A stretch of 64,000 bases of DNA from Streptomyces prunicolor NBRC 13075 (lineage in GTDB: Bacteria; Actinomycetota; Actinomycetes; Streptomycetales; Streptomycetaceae), in contig NZ_BARF01000063.1 in NCBI RefSeq assembly GCF_000367365.1, positions 1 to 64,000 on the forward strand, in the 5' to 3' direction. How positions within the stretch are numbered: the stretch's first letter is position 1; every line of letters begins with the position of its first letter. The translations under genes and the position numbers were made by a program. Shown in pieces: positions 17,541 through 25,470 of the stretch. The notes under the pieces are model-generated. The model made no database searches and had not been told where the DNA came from. It saw nothing but the letters and a program-made list of their open reading frames with translations.

Positions 17541-17649
17541 CCTCTCGGGACTGGTGAACTGACCAAGTGCAACCCCCTTCACAGGAGCCACACATGGCGT
17601 GCGAAGATGCCCTCGCCCGGTAGGCGTACCGGCGTAGAGGGGAACACCA

Positions 17650-18819
17650 TTGAAATCCAGAAAACTGAGCCGTAAGCGGAGCCGTACGGCCATAATCTCG
17701 GCGGCCGCCGCCTCGGTCGTCGCCGGCGTCGCCCTCGTGCCCAACTGGAGCGCGGGCGCTGCCGTCGTCGACGACCCGACCGTGAACGCCGCGACCAAGG
17801 CGACCTTCCAGAAGCTGGCCGACGCGGTCTTCACCGACCGCACCCAGGCGCTCGTCCACGGGGCCACGACGAAGCAGACCGCGTCTCGCTTCTCCGGCGA
17901 CGTCCGCCTCTCCAGCACCCAGTCACGCGACGAGAAGTCGGCGCTGAGCCAGCTGCGCGGCCGCCAGAGCAGCATCGCGAAGCTCGGCGAGACGTACCGC
18001 ACGGGGACCACCAAGGTCACGCTGGACGCGACCCGGGTGACCGGCCGGACCGCCAAGGCCGACGTCACCGAGACGACCACGCTGACGTACGCGAAGGTCA
18101 CGGGGAACGAGCCGAAGAGCACCGGCTTCCAGGCCCACCACGAACTGACCTTCAAGGCCGACCAGCAGGGCACCTGGCAGCTCTCGAACATCCAGGACAC
18201 GGACACCGGCGGCCTCGCCGTCAACACGGTGGCCAAGCCCGCGGTCAAGGCGTCGCCCGCCCCGGCCGACGACGGCAACACCACGCCGGACGCGCCGCGC
18301 GCGGCCACCACCCGCAACCCGGTGGCGGTCCCGAAGACGAGCACGACGTACGACTACAAGGCGATGGCGACGTACGCCGAGAAGTACTGGAACGTCTACA
18401 ACACGGCCTACCCGGACTTCAACGGCCACGCGGACGGCGGCGACTGCACCAACTTCGTCAGCCAGTCCCTGAAGGCCGGCGGCTGGAAGCACGTCCCGGG
18501 CTATGTCTACGACTACACGAAGTGGTTCGGCACCGCCGACATCCAGTCGGACTCCTTCGTCGGCGTCAACGAGTGGTCCTGGTTCGCGCAGAACTCCAAG
18601 CGCACCACCCCGCTCGCGAACGTCTACCAGCTGGAGGTCGGCGACGTCCTCCAGATGGACTTCGACCGGGACGGCGCCAAGGACCACACGATGATCGTGA
18701 CGGCCAAGAGCAACGGCGTCCCGTACGTCACGTACCACTCGAACAACACCCTGCGCAGGTCGGTGGCGAGCCTCATCGCGTCGTACCCGACCGCGTACTA
18801 CTACGCCTACCGCACCTGA
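17650..18819 (+). CDS. Secreted amidase-domain (Amidase_6) protein
   Basis: A protein of 389 residues. A signal peptide spans about 1-38 (basic N-terminus, AAAASVVAGVALVPNWSAGA). A non-catalytic region to about 230 follows, then a C-terminal papain-like amidase domain. Catalytic candidates are Cys in GGDCTNFVSQ, His in AKDHTMIV and Asn in YHSNNTL. Amidase_6 proteins cleave amide bonds in wall peptides or related substrates. The start is TTG 17650 with AGAGGGG upstream. A strong bidirectional hairpin ends the unit. It is the third consecutive envelope gene on this strand. Confidence 0.85.
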   Translation: MKSRKLSRKRSRTAIISAAAASVVAGVALVPNWSAGAAVVDDPTVNAATKATFQKLADAVFTDRTQALVHGATTKQTASRFSGDVRLSSTQSRDEKSALSQLRGRQSSIAKLGETYRTGTTKVTLDATRVTGRTAKADVTETTTLTYAKVTGNEPKSTGFQAHHELTFKADQQGTWQLSNIQDTDTGGLAVNTVAKPAVKASPAPADDGNTTPDAPRAATTRNPVAVPKTSTTYDYKAMATYAEKYWNVYNTAYPDFNGHADGGDCTNFVSQSLKAGGWKHVPGYVYDYTKWFGTADIQSDSFVGVNEWSWFAQNSKRTTPLANVYQLEVGDVLQMDFDRDGAKDHTMIVTAKSNGVPYVTYHSNNTLRRSVASLIASYPTAYYYAYRT

Positions 18820-18844
18820 GTTCCACAGCCCGGCGTAGTCCCAC

Positions 18845-18884
18845 CGGCCCCCGGTCGCATGCTTCGGCACGCGGCCGGGGGCCG
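18845..18884. terminator. Bidirectional terminator between converging genes
   Basis: Arms CGGCCCCCGGTCGC (18845-18858) and GCGGCCGGGGGCCG (18871-18884) pair over 14 bp with one G-U, 12-nt loop. It lies between the + strand amidase gene and the - strand coiled-coil gene. Confidence 0.85.
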
Positions 18885-18892
18885 TCTCGCGC

Positions 18893-20320
18893 TCAGTGTC
18901 CGGGGGTCCCGCGCTCCTCGCGGATCTGGCCGACCACCCGGGCCACGGACTGCCGTACGGCCTCCGTCTCGGTCAGGAAGTGCCAGTAGTCGGGGTGGCG
19001 GCCCTCCAGCGTGGTGACCGCGCGGTCCAGGCGGGCGACGGCGTCGTCGAGCGGGCGGGCGTGGCGCGGTTCGGGCGTGCTGCGGCCGGACATCGCGAGC
19101 CGCTGGGCGTCGCGGATCGCGAAGCGGGTGCGGTCGATCTCCTGCTGCGGGTCCTTCTGTACGGCGTTCAGGCGGCGCAGCCGGTCACCGGCGGCCGACA
19201 CGGCCTCGTCGGTGGTGTTCAGCAGCGCCCGTACGGTCGACAGCAGCGAGGTGGCGTCCGGCCAGCGCTGCGCGTCCCGGGCGGCCTGCGCCTCCTTCAG
19301 CTTCGTCTCGGCCTGCCGTACGTTCTCGCCGGCCTGCTGCGGCACCTGCTGGAGGTCCTGCCAGCAGGCGGCGGAGAAGCGCCGCCGCAACTCGCTGAGC
19401 ACCGGGTCGACCTGACCGGCGCGGGTGGTGAGGGCCTGGGCGCGGGTGCGCAGGGAGACCAGCCGGTGGTCGATCTCGGCGGCCCGCTCGGGCAGTTGCT
19501 CCGCCTCGGCCCTGATGGCCTCGGCCTCCCGGGCGACCTGCGTCGCCCGCTCCAGCGTCTGCGGAACGCCGTGCTGCCCGGCGCCCTGGTTCAGCTTCGT
19601 CAGCTCCGGCCCGAGCGCGGCGAGCCGGGCGGCGAGCGCGTCGGCCCGCAAGCCCGATGCCCGTACGGCGTCCAGGGCGTTGGAGGCGGCGAGCAGTGCC
19701 TGCCGGGCGCGCTCGACGGCGGGGGCCAGCCGGGCGAGCTGGGTCTCGGCCTTGCCGAGCAGCGGACCGAGCCCGCTCTCGAACCGGTCCAGCTCCTGCT
19801 TGACCTGGCCCAACTGGTCCTTGGCGGCGGTGAGTTCGGTGCGGGCGCGGTTGGCGGCGGCGGCCTCCAGGTCGTCGCGGTCGAGGTCGTGCGCGTCGAC
19901 GGCGTTGATGTACCGGCCGCTGGCCTCGTCGATGCGCCGCCCGAGGGCCTCGAAGTCGGTGACCGCGCGGCGGGCGGCCGGCGAGTCGTCGACCGCGGTG
20001 ATGGTGTCTATCGAGATCCGCAGATCCCGCTGGGCGGTGTCCAGCTCGTAGAACGCCGCCGCCGCGGCATCCTTCGCCGCCTGCGCCTCGGCCCGCTGGC
20101 TCTCCGCCCGCCCGCCGAACCAGCGCCGGGTGCCGCCGCCGGCGAACGCGGCGGGGAGGGTGAGCACACCGATCAGCAGCGGCAGACTCATCAGCGTGAG
20201 GGTGTCGAGGGCGGCCCGGGTGGCGCGAGCGGGGCTGTCGAGGTGTGCGGCACGGGCGGCGGTGGGACCGCGCCGGAGCCGTGTGAGCGGCGAATACGGC
20301 TGCGCTGGTGTCGCCGTCAC
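18893..20320 (-). CDS. Membrane-anchored coiled-coil protein of unknown function
   Basis: A 475-residue protein with one hydrophobic segment near residues 41-61 (LTLMSLPLLIGVLTLPAAFA). Beyond it lies a long, almost uninterrupted Ala/Glu/Arg/Leu-rich helical region to about residue 450. Heptad-like spacing throughout suggests an extended coiled coil. No catalytic motif was found. Related proteins, as I recall, are annotated only as hypothetical in Streptomyces. It converges on the amidase gene and its 5' end faces the truncated DUF4097 gene, so any original operon with DUF4097 may have been disturbed by the insertion. Confidence 0.82.
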   Translation of the reverse strand: MTATPAQPYSPLTRLRRGPTAARAAHLDSPARATRAALDTLTLMSLPLLIGVLTLPAAFAGGGTRRWFGGRAESQRAEAQAAKDAAAAAFYELDTAQRDLRISIDTITAVDDSPAARRAVTDFEALGRRIDEASGRYINAVDAHDLDRDDLEAAAANRARTELTAAKDQLGQVKQELDRFESGLGPLLGKAETQLARLAPAVERARQALLAASNALDAVRASGLRADALAARLAALGPELTKLNQGAGQHGVPQTLERATQVAREAEAIRAEAEQLPERAAEIDHRLVSLRTRAQALTTRAGQVDPVLSELRRRFSAACWQDLQQVPQQAGENVRQAETKLKEAQAARDAQRWPDATSLLSTVRALLNTTDEAVSAAGDRLRRLNAVQKDPQQEIDRTRFAIRDAQRLAMSGRSTPEPRHARPLDDAVARLDRAVTTLEGRHPDYWHFLTETEAVRQSVARVVGQIREERGTPGH

Positions 20321-20391
20321 ATCCCTCTCCCGTGTTGTCCGTCCTGACCGTTGTCATTCTCCCACCGGTAGAGGACGAACACACGGGCCGG

Positions 20392-20613
20392 TCAGTTCGC
20401 GTTCCGCACCGTGACTTTCCCGTCGCCGGTGTGGGCGGTCACCACATGAGAACTGGACGAGTCCCGGGGCACGGACACATCCACCGATCCGTCCCCGGTC
20501 TTGGTGGTCACCCGGTACTCGGCGCCGCCGCCCTTGGGCAGCGCGATCGTCACGGACCCGTCGCCGCTGCGGGCCTCCACCAGGTCGGGTACGGCCCCGA
20601 GCCCGAGGTGCAC
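20392..20613 (-). pseudogene. C-terminal fragment of a DUF4097 beta-repeat protein
   Basis: About 73 codons survive with the repeating pattern SGDGSVTIALPKG, TGDGSVDVSVPRD and TGDGKVTVRN, which is typical of the DUF4097 beta-helix-like family. The upstream part is missing: sequence to the right of 20640 is unrelated and belongs to the TnpB element. No matching N-terminal half is visible beyond the element, so insertion was accompanied by loss. An in-frame GTG or ATG could still give a short product. Confidence 0.8.
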
Positions 20614-20771
20614 CGAGCGGAGTCCTGGTCACTCCTACGGCGCCCCTCGACCGTAGAGAGCGGCGCGCTGTGGGGCACCCGGTGCGCTCCCGGACTCGGG
20701 GTGGGGTAAACCGTTGCCGAGACCGTAGTCAGGTCTCGACATTCCGGGCATTTCTGCCTGGAAGGTCCGTC

Positions 20772-22238
20772 TCATGACCAAAGCGTGAGGGCTTCGGTTT
20801 GAGTACGGTCTCTCGTTTCCGTCTGCCGCTGGTGCGGCAGGGTTGCGCCACCTGCCCGCCCCGTGCTCGCCTTGCGGCAGGTGCGGGTGGCGCGGGTCTT
20901 CTGGTCGGCTCCACGAGGCTTCGACACCGCCGGGGCGGTGTCCTGGTCTCCGGCCACTCCGGTACCAGTCACTGCGGCTGCCGCGAGGACGGCGAGTGCG
21001 ACGAGGTTGAGTGCGGCGTTGTCGTCCCGGTCGATGACCCGGCCGCAGGCGTCGCATTCGTAGGTCCGGATGTGCAGCGGCAGCTTGGCTTTCACCGCGC
21101 CGCACCCGGAGCAGGTCTTGGAGGAGGGGTACCAGCGGTCGGCGGCCACGATGCGGCAGCCGTTCCGCTTGGTCTTGTAGGTGAGTTGGCGGTGGATCTC
21201 GCCGAATCCGGCGTCGGCGATGTGGCGGGCCAGACGCCGGTTGCGGAGCATCCCGGCCACGTTGAGGTCCTCGACCACGACCGTGCCGTACTCGCCGGTG
21301 ACGGCGGTGGTGAGCTTGTGCAGGGCATCGGCGCGGAGGTTCGCCACCCTGTGGTGTACCCGGTTGCGGGCCGCGTTGGCCTTCTCCCACCGCTTCGACG
21401 CCTTCTGACCGGTGCGCCGGTCCGGGCCCTGGCGGCGGGACACGGTGCGCGACGTGCGGCGCAACTGCTTCAAAGCGGCGGCGAGGTGGCGCGGGTTGGC
21501 GACGGTACGGATCTCGCCGGCGCTGTCGGCCAGCACGGCGAGCGTCTTGATGCCCAGGTCGATACCGACCGCCGCATCGGGGCGGGTGACGCGCTGGAGT
21601 TCGCGGGCGACCTCGACGGAGAACGACACGAACCAGCGTCCGCGCTCGTGCCGCACGGTCGCGGACAGCATGCGGGCCGTCCCCGCCCGCACCTTTACGA
21701 GGAGCTTGTCGGTGGGCTCGTGGACACGGATCGTCCCGAGGCGGGGCAGCGTCACATGTCGGCCGCCGGACTCGACGCGGATCGTGCCAGTGGTGAACCG
21801 GCAGGCGAGGCGCGCTTTCCGCTTCGACTTGAAGCGGGGCATCCCCAGCCGCTTGCCCTTGCGCTTGCCCTGCTTGGACTTGGCGTAGTTGTCGAACGCG
21901 GCGGCGGCGTTGGCCAGGCCGGTGTTGTACGCCTCCTTGGAGTTCTCCTCCCACCACGACACGAACCGGAGGTCGGTGCGCTTGGCCTGGTTGAACTCCT
22001 TGCGCAGCGAGGGCAGCGACCACGGCCGCCACTGCGTCAGCTCCGCCTCGGGAATGCCGTACGTGGCCTCGGCCTTGCGCTGCCACCAGGAGGCGGTAAC
22101 CCAGCCGACAGCCCAGTTGTAGGCAGCACGGGCGGCGCCGCAGTGCGAGCGCAGCGCATGCTCCTGCGTGGCGTTCGGATCCAGCGCGAAACGGAATGCC
22201 TGCACCACGAACCCGGGCTGCGGCTGGAACTTCTTCAC
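20772..22238 (-). CDS. tnpB: TnpB RNA-guided nuclease (OrfB, IS605 superfamily)
   Basis: A protein of 488 residues. The RuvC-like catalytic triad is present: Asp227 in GIDLGIKTLAV, Glu323 in VVVEDLNVAGM and Asp in VIDRDDNAALN (about 403-406). A zinc ribbon lies between, with Cys pairs at 376/379 and 395/398 (CSGCG, CDACG). The N-terminal part has the helix-rich OrfB domain (FRFALDPNATQEHALRSH). GTG 22238 gives the MKKFQPQPGF start. A GTG nine bases upstream overlaps the GGGAGG ribosome site and is unlikely. TnpB proteins cut DNA guided by an RNA from the element's right end. All catalytic residues look intact, so it is probably active. Confidence 0.93.
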   Translation of the reverse strand: MKKFQPQPGFVVQAFRFALDPNATQEHALRSHCGAARAAYNWAVGWVTASWWQRKAEATYGIPEAELTQWRPWSLPSLRKEFNQAKRTDLRFVSWWEENSKEAYNTGLANAAAAFDNYAKSKQGKRKGKRLGMPRFKSKRKARLACRFTTGTIRVESGGRHVTLPRLGTIRVHEPTDKLLVKVRAGTARMLSATVRHERGRWFVSFSVEVARELQRVTRPDAAVGIDLGIKTLAVLADSAGEIRTVANPRHLAAALKQLRRTSRTVSRRQGPDRRTGQKASKRWEKANAARNRVHHRVANLRADALHKLTTAVTGEYGTVVVEDLNVAGMLRNRRLARHIADAGFGEIHRQLTYKTKRNGCRIVAADRWYPSSKTCSGCGAVKAKLPLHIRTYECDACGRVIDRDDNAALNLVALAVLAAAAVTGTGVAGDQDTAPAVSKPRGADQKTRATRTCRKASTGRAGGATLPHQRQTETRDRTQTEALTLWS

Positions 22239-22263
22239 GCTGGACACCTCCCGACTTAGTCAG

Positions 22264-22284
22264 TGAGTGACTATAATCTGGCAC
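22264..22284 (+). promoter_or_regulatory. Promoter of the small HTH gene, with short palindrome
   Basis: A perfect TATAAT at 22272-22277 lies 7 nt before the ATG at 22285, so the transcript would be leaderless. AGTCA (about 22258-22262) and TGACT (about 22268-22272) form a short inverted repeat overlapping the -10 and could be an operator. No clear -35 is seen. Confidence 0.6.
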
Positions 22285-22491
22285 ATGGACAACTCCGGGA
22301 ACTGGATCACCAGCGATGAAGCCTGCGCCCGCCTCGGCATCGCCTGGCGCACCCTCTACAACCACCACCGCAACACCCCCGACTTCCCCCAGCCCCGCAA
22401 GGTCGGGCGAACCCTCCTGTGGCCCGCATCCGAACTCGGCGCCTGGCGTACCCGGCACCCGGCCCGCAAGAGAAAAGACGATGAAAGCTGA
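22285..22491 (+). CDS. Small excisionase/AlpA-like helix-turn-helix protein
   Basis: A 68-residue basic protein with a MerR/AlpA-type winged helix: WITSDEACARLGIAWRTLYN, then a wing with RKVGRTLLWPASELGAWR. It is divergent from tnpB with 46 nt between starts, so it may control tnpB or its own promoter. It could be an excisionase-like regulator of the element or a remnant of the IS607 TnpA N-terminus, but it has no resolvase domain following. It is likely leaderless. Function beyond DNA binding is unknown. Confidence 0.75.
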   Translation: MDNSGNWITSDEACARLGIAWRTLYNHHRNTPDFPQPRKVGRTLLWPASELGAWRTRHPARKRKDDES

Positions 22492-22619
22492 GAAATGCAG
22501 ATGGATTACGCAGCAGCTTGCATCCCCCGGGAGTGCCCTGACCTCCCCCGGACCTTCTTCCATCGCGATACGGGTTTGCAGGACAGGCCCCCGGGCAATG
22601 TAGGCTGTCGACTCGTCCT
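22492..22619. other. Gap upstream of tRNA-Val
   Basis: Between the HTH gene and the tRNA no gene is seen. CCCCCGGGAGTGCCCTGAC-like GC-rich segments occur, and the tRNA promoter must lie here. Confidence 0.5.
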
Positions 22620-22694
22620 GGGCGCGTAGCTCAGGGGTAGAGCGTCGCCCTTACAAGGCGAATGTCGGCGGTTCGAAACCGTCCGCGCCCACCA
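22620..22694 (+). tRNA. tRNA-Val (anticodon TAC)
   Basis: A full cloverleaf is readable. The acceptor stem is GGGCGCG (22620-22626) with CGCGCCC (22684-22690). The D-arm lies in GCTCAGGGGTAGAGC. The anticodon stem CGCCC/GGCG-type encloses loop CTTACAA with anticodon TAC. The T-arm is CGGCGGTTCGAAACCGTC. The 3' CCA is encoded (22692-22694). Anticodon TAC reads Val codons GTA and GTG. Confidence 0.95.
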
Positions 22695-22709
22695 GGATAA
22701 ACAGCAGAT

Positions 22710-22748
22710 AGGCCCCGTACCTCCCAGCTCAGGGTGGGTGCGGGGCCT
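22710..22748 (+). terminator. Terminator of tRNA-Val
   Basis: Inverted repeat AGGCCCCG...CTCCC (22710-22725) with GGG...CGGGGCCT (to 22748), starting 15 nt after the tRNA. Confidence 0.8.
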
Positions 22749-22769
22749 GTCTTGTGGGCTCGGCTCCCA

Positions 22770-22832
22770 GTGTTGTCCACTCTGCTGCGGATCGCCCGGG
22801 CCATGGACATCCCGCTCGCCGACCTTGGAGAG
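22770..22832 (+). pseudogene. XRE helix-turn-helix scrap
   Basis: The reading VLSTLLRIARAMDIPLADL matches the last helix of XRE-type repressors (LLRIARALDVPLADL-like). Nothing before it in frame forms the rest of the domain, so it is only a fragment. Confidence 0.4.
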
Positions 22833-22845
22833 CGGGGCCGCTTCG

Positions 22846-23109
22846 TCAGTCGATGCTGTACGGGATCAGTTCCCGGGGTACTTCCTCCGGTGGAGCTCCG
22901 GAGCGGGTCAGGCGCTGGTTCGCACGGCGCACGATGAGCATCGTCATACGGAGCAGGCGCTCCGGCGTTGTGACCTCTTCCTTCTCCTTTTCGACCAGCT
23001 CAGTCAGGTGCTCGACCTTGGCCCCATGATGGCGAACCGTTCCCAGATCTCCGGGCCGACGCGCAGCTCGGCTACGTCCCGCGAGTCGTCGACCTCAAGT
23101 GCAGTCCGG
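22846..23109 (-). pseudogene. Frameshifted small hypothetical gene
   Basis: Two adjoining frames on the minus strand read as protein-like sequence: VDDSRDVAELRVGPEIWERF, continuing to AIMG, then after a one-base shift at a GGGG run, AKVEHLTELVEKEKEEV, RLLRMTMLIVRRANQRL and a stop at 22846 after IPYSID. The second part is helical and charged. The family is not recognized. It is probably one broken gene, though two overlapping frames cannot be excluded. Confidence 0.45.
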
Positions 23110-23390
23110 TCAGGCGTTGTTGAAGGCTCGGTTCGACCGGTACCGCGTCCACGAATTGACGGAGCGTCAGGGCCAGGGTCACGCGTGACTCGTCGCGCGG
23201 CGACAGCCTGTGCAGCTCTGGTGAGGCCGGTACGGGTATGGAGGACGCGTCTTCGGCATCGGTCATGCCGTCAGGCCAACCCTGACACTTCCCTTGCCGG
23301 GGTGGGGAGTTGAGGGCGTGACGGCTGACCGCGCCGACTGTTCGGCCCGGTGGTGTCGCGGTTTCCGGGGATCCTGGGCAGGATGGGTTC

Positions 23391-23771
23391 ATGAGTAGAC
23401 CTCGCACCGGACCTGCCGCTGCCGCAACGGACTCCGTGTTGTCCCTGTGGTCGAAGGACTCGGTGTTGTCGATCGGCTCGGTGGGGTCGGTGCTGTCCAT
23501 CGGGTCCGTCGGGTCGAGCCTGTCCGTCGGGTCGATCGGGAGCGCGTTGTCCGTCGGGTCGATCGGCTCGGCCCTGTCGTTGGTCTCGGCCGGGTCGTGG
23601 CTGAGTACGGGGTCCGTGTTGTCCGCGCAGTCGCGGTGGTCGGTGTTGTCCTGGCGCTCGTCGCGCGGCTTCCGGGCCGTCGGTGCCGGGGCCGGCTCGG
23701 TGGCGGTCATAGGGGCCGCAGGGGCTGCGGCTGCCTTGCTGTTGGCCCAACGGGCCCTGCGGAAGCCGTAG
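23391..23771 (+). CDS. Ser/Gly/Leu tandem-repeat membrane-anchored protein
   Basis: A 126-residue protein. Residues about 15-75 are repeats of the type SVLSIGSVGS / SALSVGSIGS with a period of about 10, followed by WSVLSWRSSRGFRAVG. A C-terminal hydrophobic helix (SVAVIGAAGAAAALLL) comes before a basic end. The regular S-x-L-S-x-G-S pattern could form a narrow beta-solenoid, with the C-terminal helix as a membrane anchor (inference). I have a recollection of similar short proteins in other Streptomyces, but no function is known. The antisense frame is also open because of the repeat, and I judged it a shadow. Confidence 0.7.
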   Translation: MSRPRTGPAAAATDSVLSLWSKDSVLSIGSVGSVLSIGSVGSSLSVGSIGSALSVGSIGSALSLVSAGSWLSTGSVLSAQSRWSVLSWRSSRGFRAVGAGAGSVAVIGAAGAAAALLLAQRALRKP

Positions 23772-23794
23772 TTCAGGACGGGCGGCGGGCGGGG

Positions 23795-24190
23795 TCAGGA
23801 CCAGAACTCGTTCGCCCTGTCGATGTCCTCGACGCATTCGTCCAGGTCCGTGATCTTGTCCCCGAGGATGCGGAAGACGATGCCTCCGGTCTCGTCGATG
23901 TGCTTGCCCGCGCGATCGGCCGTGAAGTGGTGGAGCGAGACCGCGTGGCCTCGGCCGTCGACGAGGACGTTGCGCAGTTCGACGTGCAGGGTGCCGTTCG
24001 TCTCCGCGAAGAGTCGGCCGTACATGTCGATCATCGCGTCCTGGCCCTTGAAGTCACCGGACAGCGGGTGGGTGCCGGGAACGTGGTGCGTGGCGTCCGA
24101 GGACATCAGTCCGCGCAGGGTGTCCATGTCACCGCGGATGAAGGCGTCGTAGCCCTTGCGGACGAGGAGTGCGTGCGGGTGATCGGCCAT
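23795..24190 (-). CDS. SnoaL/NTF2-like protein
   Basis: A 131-residue cone-fold protein of the SnoaL/NTF2 superfamily: ALLVRKGYDAFIRGDMDTLR, THHVPGTHPLSGDFKG, MIDMYGRLF and FRILGDKITDLDECVEDIDR. Members are small isomerases, hydrolases or ligand-binding proteins, so the activity here is not predictable. ATG 24190 follows GAGGCGG. A longer frame begins 12 codons upstream without support. It lies 32 nt downstream of the next gene on the same strand, so the two may be co-transcribed. Confidence 0.85.
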   Translation of the reverse strand: MADHPHALLVRKGYDAFIRGDMDTLRGLMSSDATHHVPGTHPLSGDFKGQDAMIDMYGRLFAETNGTLHVELRNVLVDGRGHAVSLHHFTADRAGKHIDETGGIVFRILGDKITDLDECVEDIDRANEFWS

Positions 24191-24222
24191 CGTGATCGCC
24201 GCCTCTCGGTTGCTTCGGCGAT

Positions 24223-24591
24223 TCAAGGCTTCTGCTGGCCATTGTCCGCCTTGTTGCCGTCCGGTGGCACCTCGTGCGCGTGCTTCAGTTTCATCCGCTT
24301 GTCCACGCGGTCCGTCGCCGCGACCTCCGTCCAGAAACGGTGGCCGCTGACGAAGACCGCGAGCTCGTGCTCCCGCTGCCGGAGCTTCTCCACCTCGGCC
24401 TGTTCGTCGGGCGTCCAGCCGGGGGAGGCCGGGCGCTCCACCTTGCGCCAGCCGCCCAGGTCACTGAACCCGTCCAGGGGCTCGACCGACCAGGGCAGCC
24501 GCTTCAGCAGGGCCGACAGCTCGGCCCGGACCTGATGCAGCTCCTCCTGACCGGCGAGGAGATCACTCGGGAAGTCATAGGTCGTAGCCAC
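24223..24591 (-). CDS. Conserved hypothetical protein with charged helices
   Basis: A 122-residue soluble protein. It has LAGQEELHQVRAELSALLKR, WSVEPLDGFSDLGGW and a helical WTPDEQAEVEKLRQREHELA segment. Sequence suggests a compact helical cytoplasmic protein without enzyme motifs. It is similar in feel to Streptomyces hypotheticals, but I cannot name a family. It is transcribed ahead of the SnoaL-like gene and is divergent from the TetR-type gene with a 108-nt gap, which makes it a candidate target of that regulator. Confidence 0.75.
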   Translation of the reverse strand: MATTYDFPSDLLAGQEELHQVRAELSALLKRLPWSVEPLDGFSDLGGWRKVERPASPGWTPDEQAEVEKLRQREHELAVFVSGHRFWTEVAATDRVDKRMKLKHAHEVPPDGNKADNGQQKP

Positions 24592-24699
24592 GCGCTAATG
24601 CTACGCCTGTTCGAATTTGAGTCGCGAGTTCCTTCCGGGACTTCACACGAACGGGTTCGGGATGATCTTTGCCATCGACGTTTGACCGGCACGGGGTTG

Positions 24700-25278
24700 A
24701 TGTTCAGGGGTGTGAGTTTCGAGCAGGTGGCACGGGTGCGTCCGTTGGCGGATCAGGGATTCGAGGAGACGACGGTCGACCAGATCGTGGCCGCCGTGGG
24801 GATGTCACGCCGTACGTTCTCCCGCTACTTCGACTCCAAGGAAGACGTGGTCGTGCACACGATCGCGGAAGCCGCCGAGCGGATGTGCGCGGAGCTGAGC
24901 GCGCGGCCCGCCGACGAGCCGTCCGCGATGGCACTCCGCCGCGCTGTGTCGGTACTGACCTGTCCGAGCGTCGACAACACGGACAAGATGCTGCGGCAGA
25001 TCAGGCTGATCCTCGACACACCGGCCCTGCCGGCCCGCTACCTGGAGCGGCAGTCGCAGTGGCAGGCCGAGATCACCGGCATCCTCGCCCGGCGCACCGG
25101 ACTGGACGCCGGCGCCGACCTGCGCCCCGCTCTCGCGGCCGGCGTCGCGCTCGCCGCGGTCCAGACCGCGCTGAGCCACTGGGCGGACAGCGGCGGCACC
25201 AAGAACATGGACGAGCTGGCCGACCAGGCTTTCGCGCTGGTGGCGCCGGCACTCGCCCTCGCCACCGACGCGAGCTGA
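24700..25278 (+). CDS. TetR-family transcriptional regulator, short N-terminus
   Basis: A 192-residue regulator. The TetR helix-turn-helix is clear: GFEETTVDQIVAAVGMSRRT then FSRYFDSKEDVVVH. The usual first helix (a basic RERKKxxTR-type segment) is missing or unlike the family: here the start is MFRGVSFEQVARVRPLADQG. The N-terminus may therefore be altered or the true start misread. The ligand domain (about 70-190) shows typical helices ending in MDELADQAFALVAPALALA. ATG 24700 and GTG 24712 are both possible starts. Confidence 0.85.
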   Translation: MFRGVSFEQVARVRPLADQGFEETTVDQIVAAVGMSRRTFSRYFDSKEDVVVHTIAEAAERMCAELSARPADEPSAMALRRAVSVLTCPSVDNTDKMLRQIRLILDTPALPARYLERQSQWQAEITGILARRTGLDAGADLRPALAAGVALAAVQTALSHWADSGGTKNMDELADQAFALVAPALALATDAS

Positions 25279-25470
25279 CCCCGCCCGTCGGCTCTGGACG
25301 CCTGGGCGCCTCCGAACAGCGGCAAACGAAACCCCTCGTCCGCTCCGGAGACCGGTCAACGAGACGGAAAGTAGGGCTCTGTCCGCCCCGTGCGGTCACG
25401 AACTTCTCAGGCAATGGCCAACACCCTATATTTATGGCATGGGTTGGCGTCGACAGCAGGGCGGGACACC

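Larger units (their letters stand above)
20614..22284 (-). mobile_element. IS200/IS605 or IS607-type element carrying tnpB only
   Basis: The unit contains an intact tnpB gene and truncates a DUF4097 gene at about 20614-20640. No tnpA (HUH or serine recombinase) is present, so it is non-autonomous or a remnant. Exact ends were not determined. The right end lies near the tnpB promoter or beyond the small HTH gene. The sequence downstream of tnpB (20614-20771) would be the place for the omega RNA end. Confidence 0.7.
22749..23390. other. Decayed region downstream of tRNA-Val
   Basis: No intact recognizable gene lies here. It contains a + strand scrap resembling the end of an XRE helix-turn-helix domain and a - strand broken gene (22846-23109). 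A 64-codon - strand frame (23072-23266, starting MTDAEDASSIPVP) cannot be assigned. The pattern suggests a degraded integrated element next to a tRNA gene. I did not find a second copy of the tRNA 3' end by eye. Confidence 0.5.

Noticed and set aside
16164..18344. A 726-codon minus-strand frame across the NodB-like and amidase genes
   Set aside because: It is again the mirror of two real plus-strand genes and has no domain or ribosome site.
20772..22238. TnpB considered as a TldR-like, nuclease-dead repressor
   Set aside because: The RuvC acidic residues and zinc ribbon are all present, so the protein appears catalytically competent.
20635..22563. A long minus-strand open frame overlapping tnpB in another frame
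   Set aside because: TnpB carries all catalytic motifs in its own frame, so the overlap is a codon-bias artefact.
23072..23710. A minus-strand frame of Asp/Thr/Pro repeats opposite the Ser/Gly repeat gene
   Set aside because: The repeat makes both strands open. The plus-strand version has a membrane helix and a plausible start, so I prefer it.
22620..25470. Full integrative element flanked by tRNA-Val attachment sites
   Set aside because: I found no integrase gene and no second copy of the tRNA 3' end by eye, so only a decayed zone is claimed.
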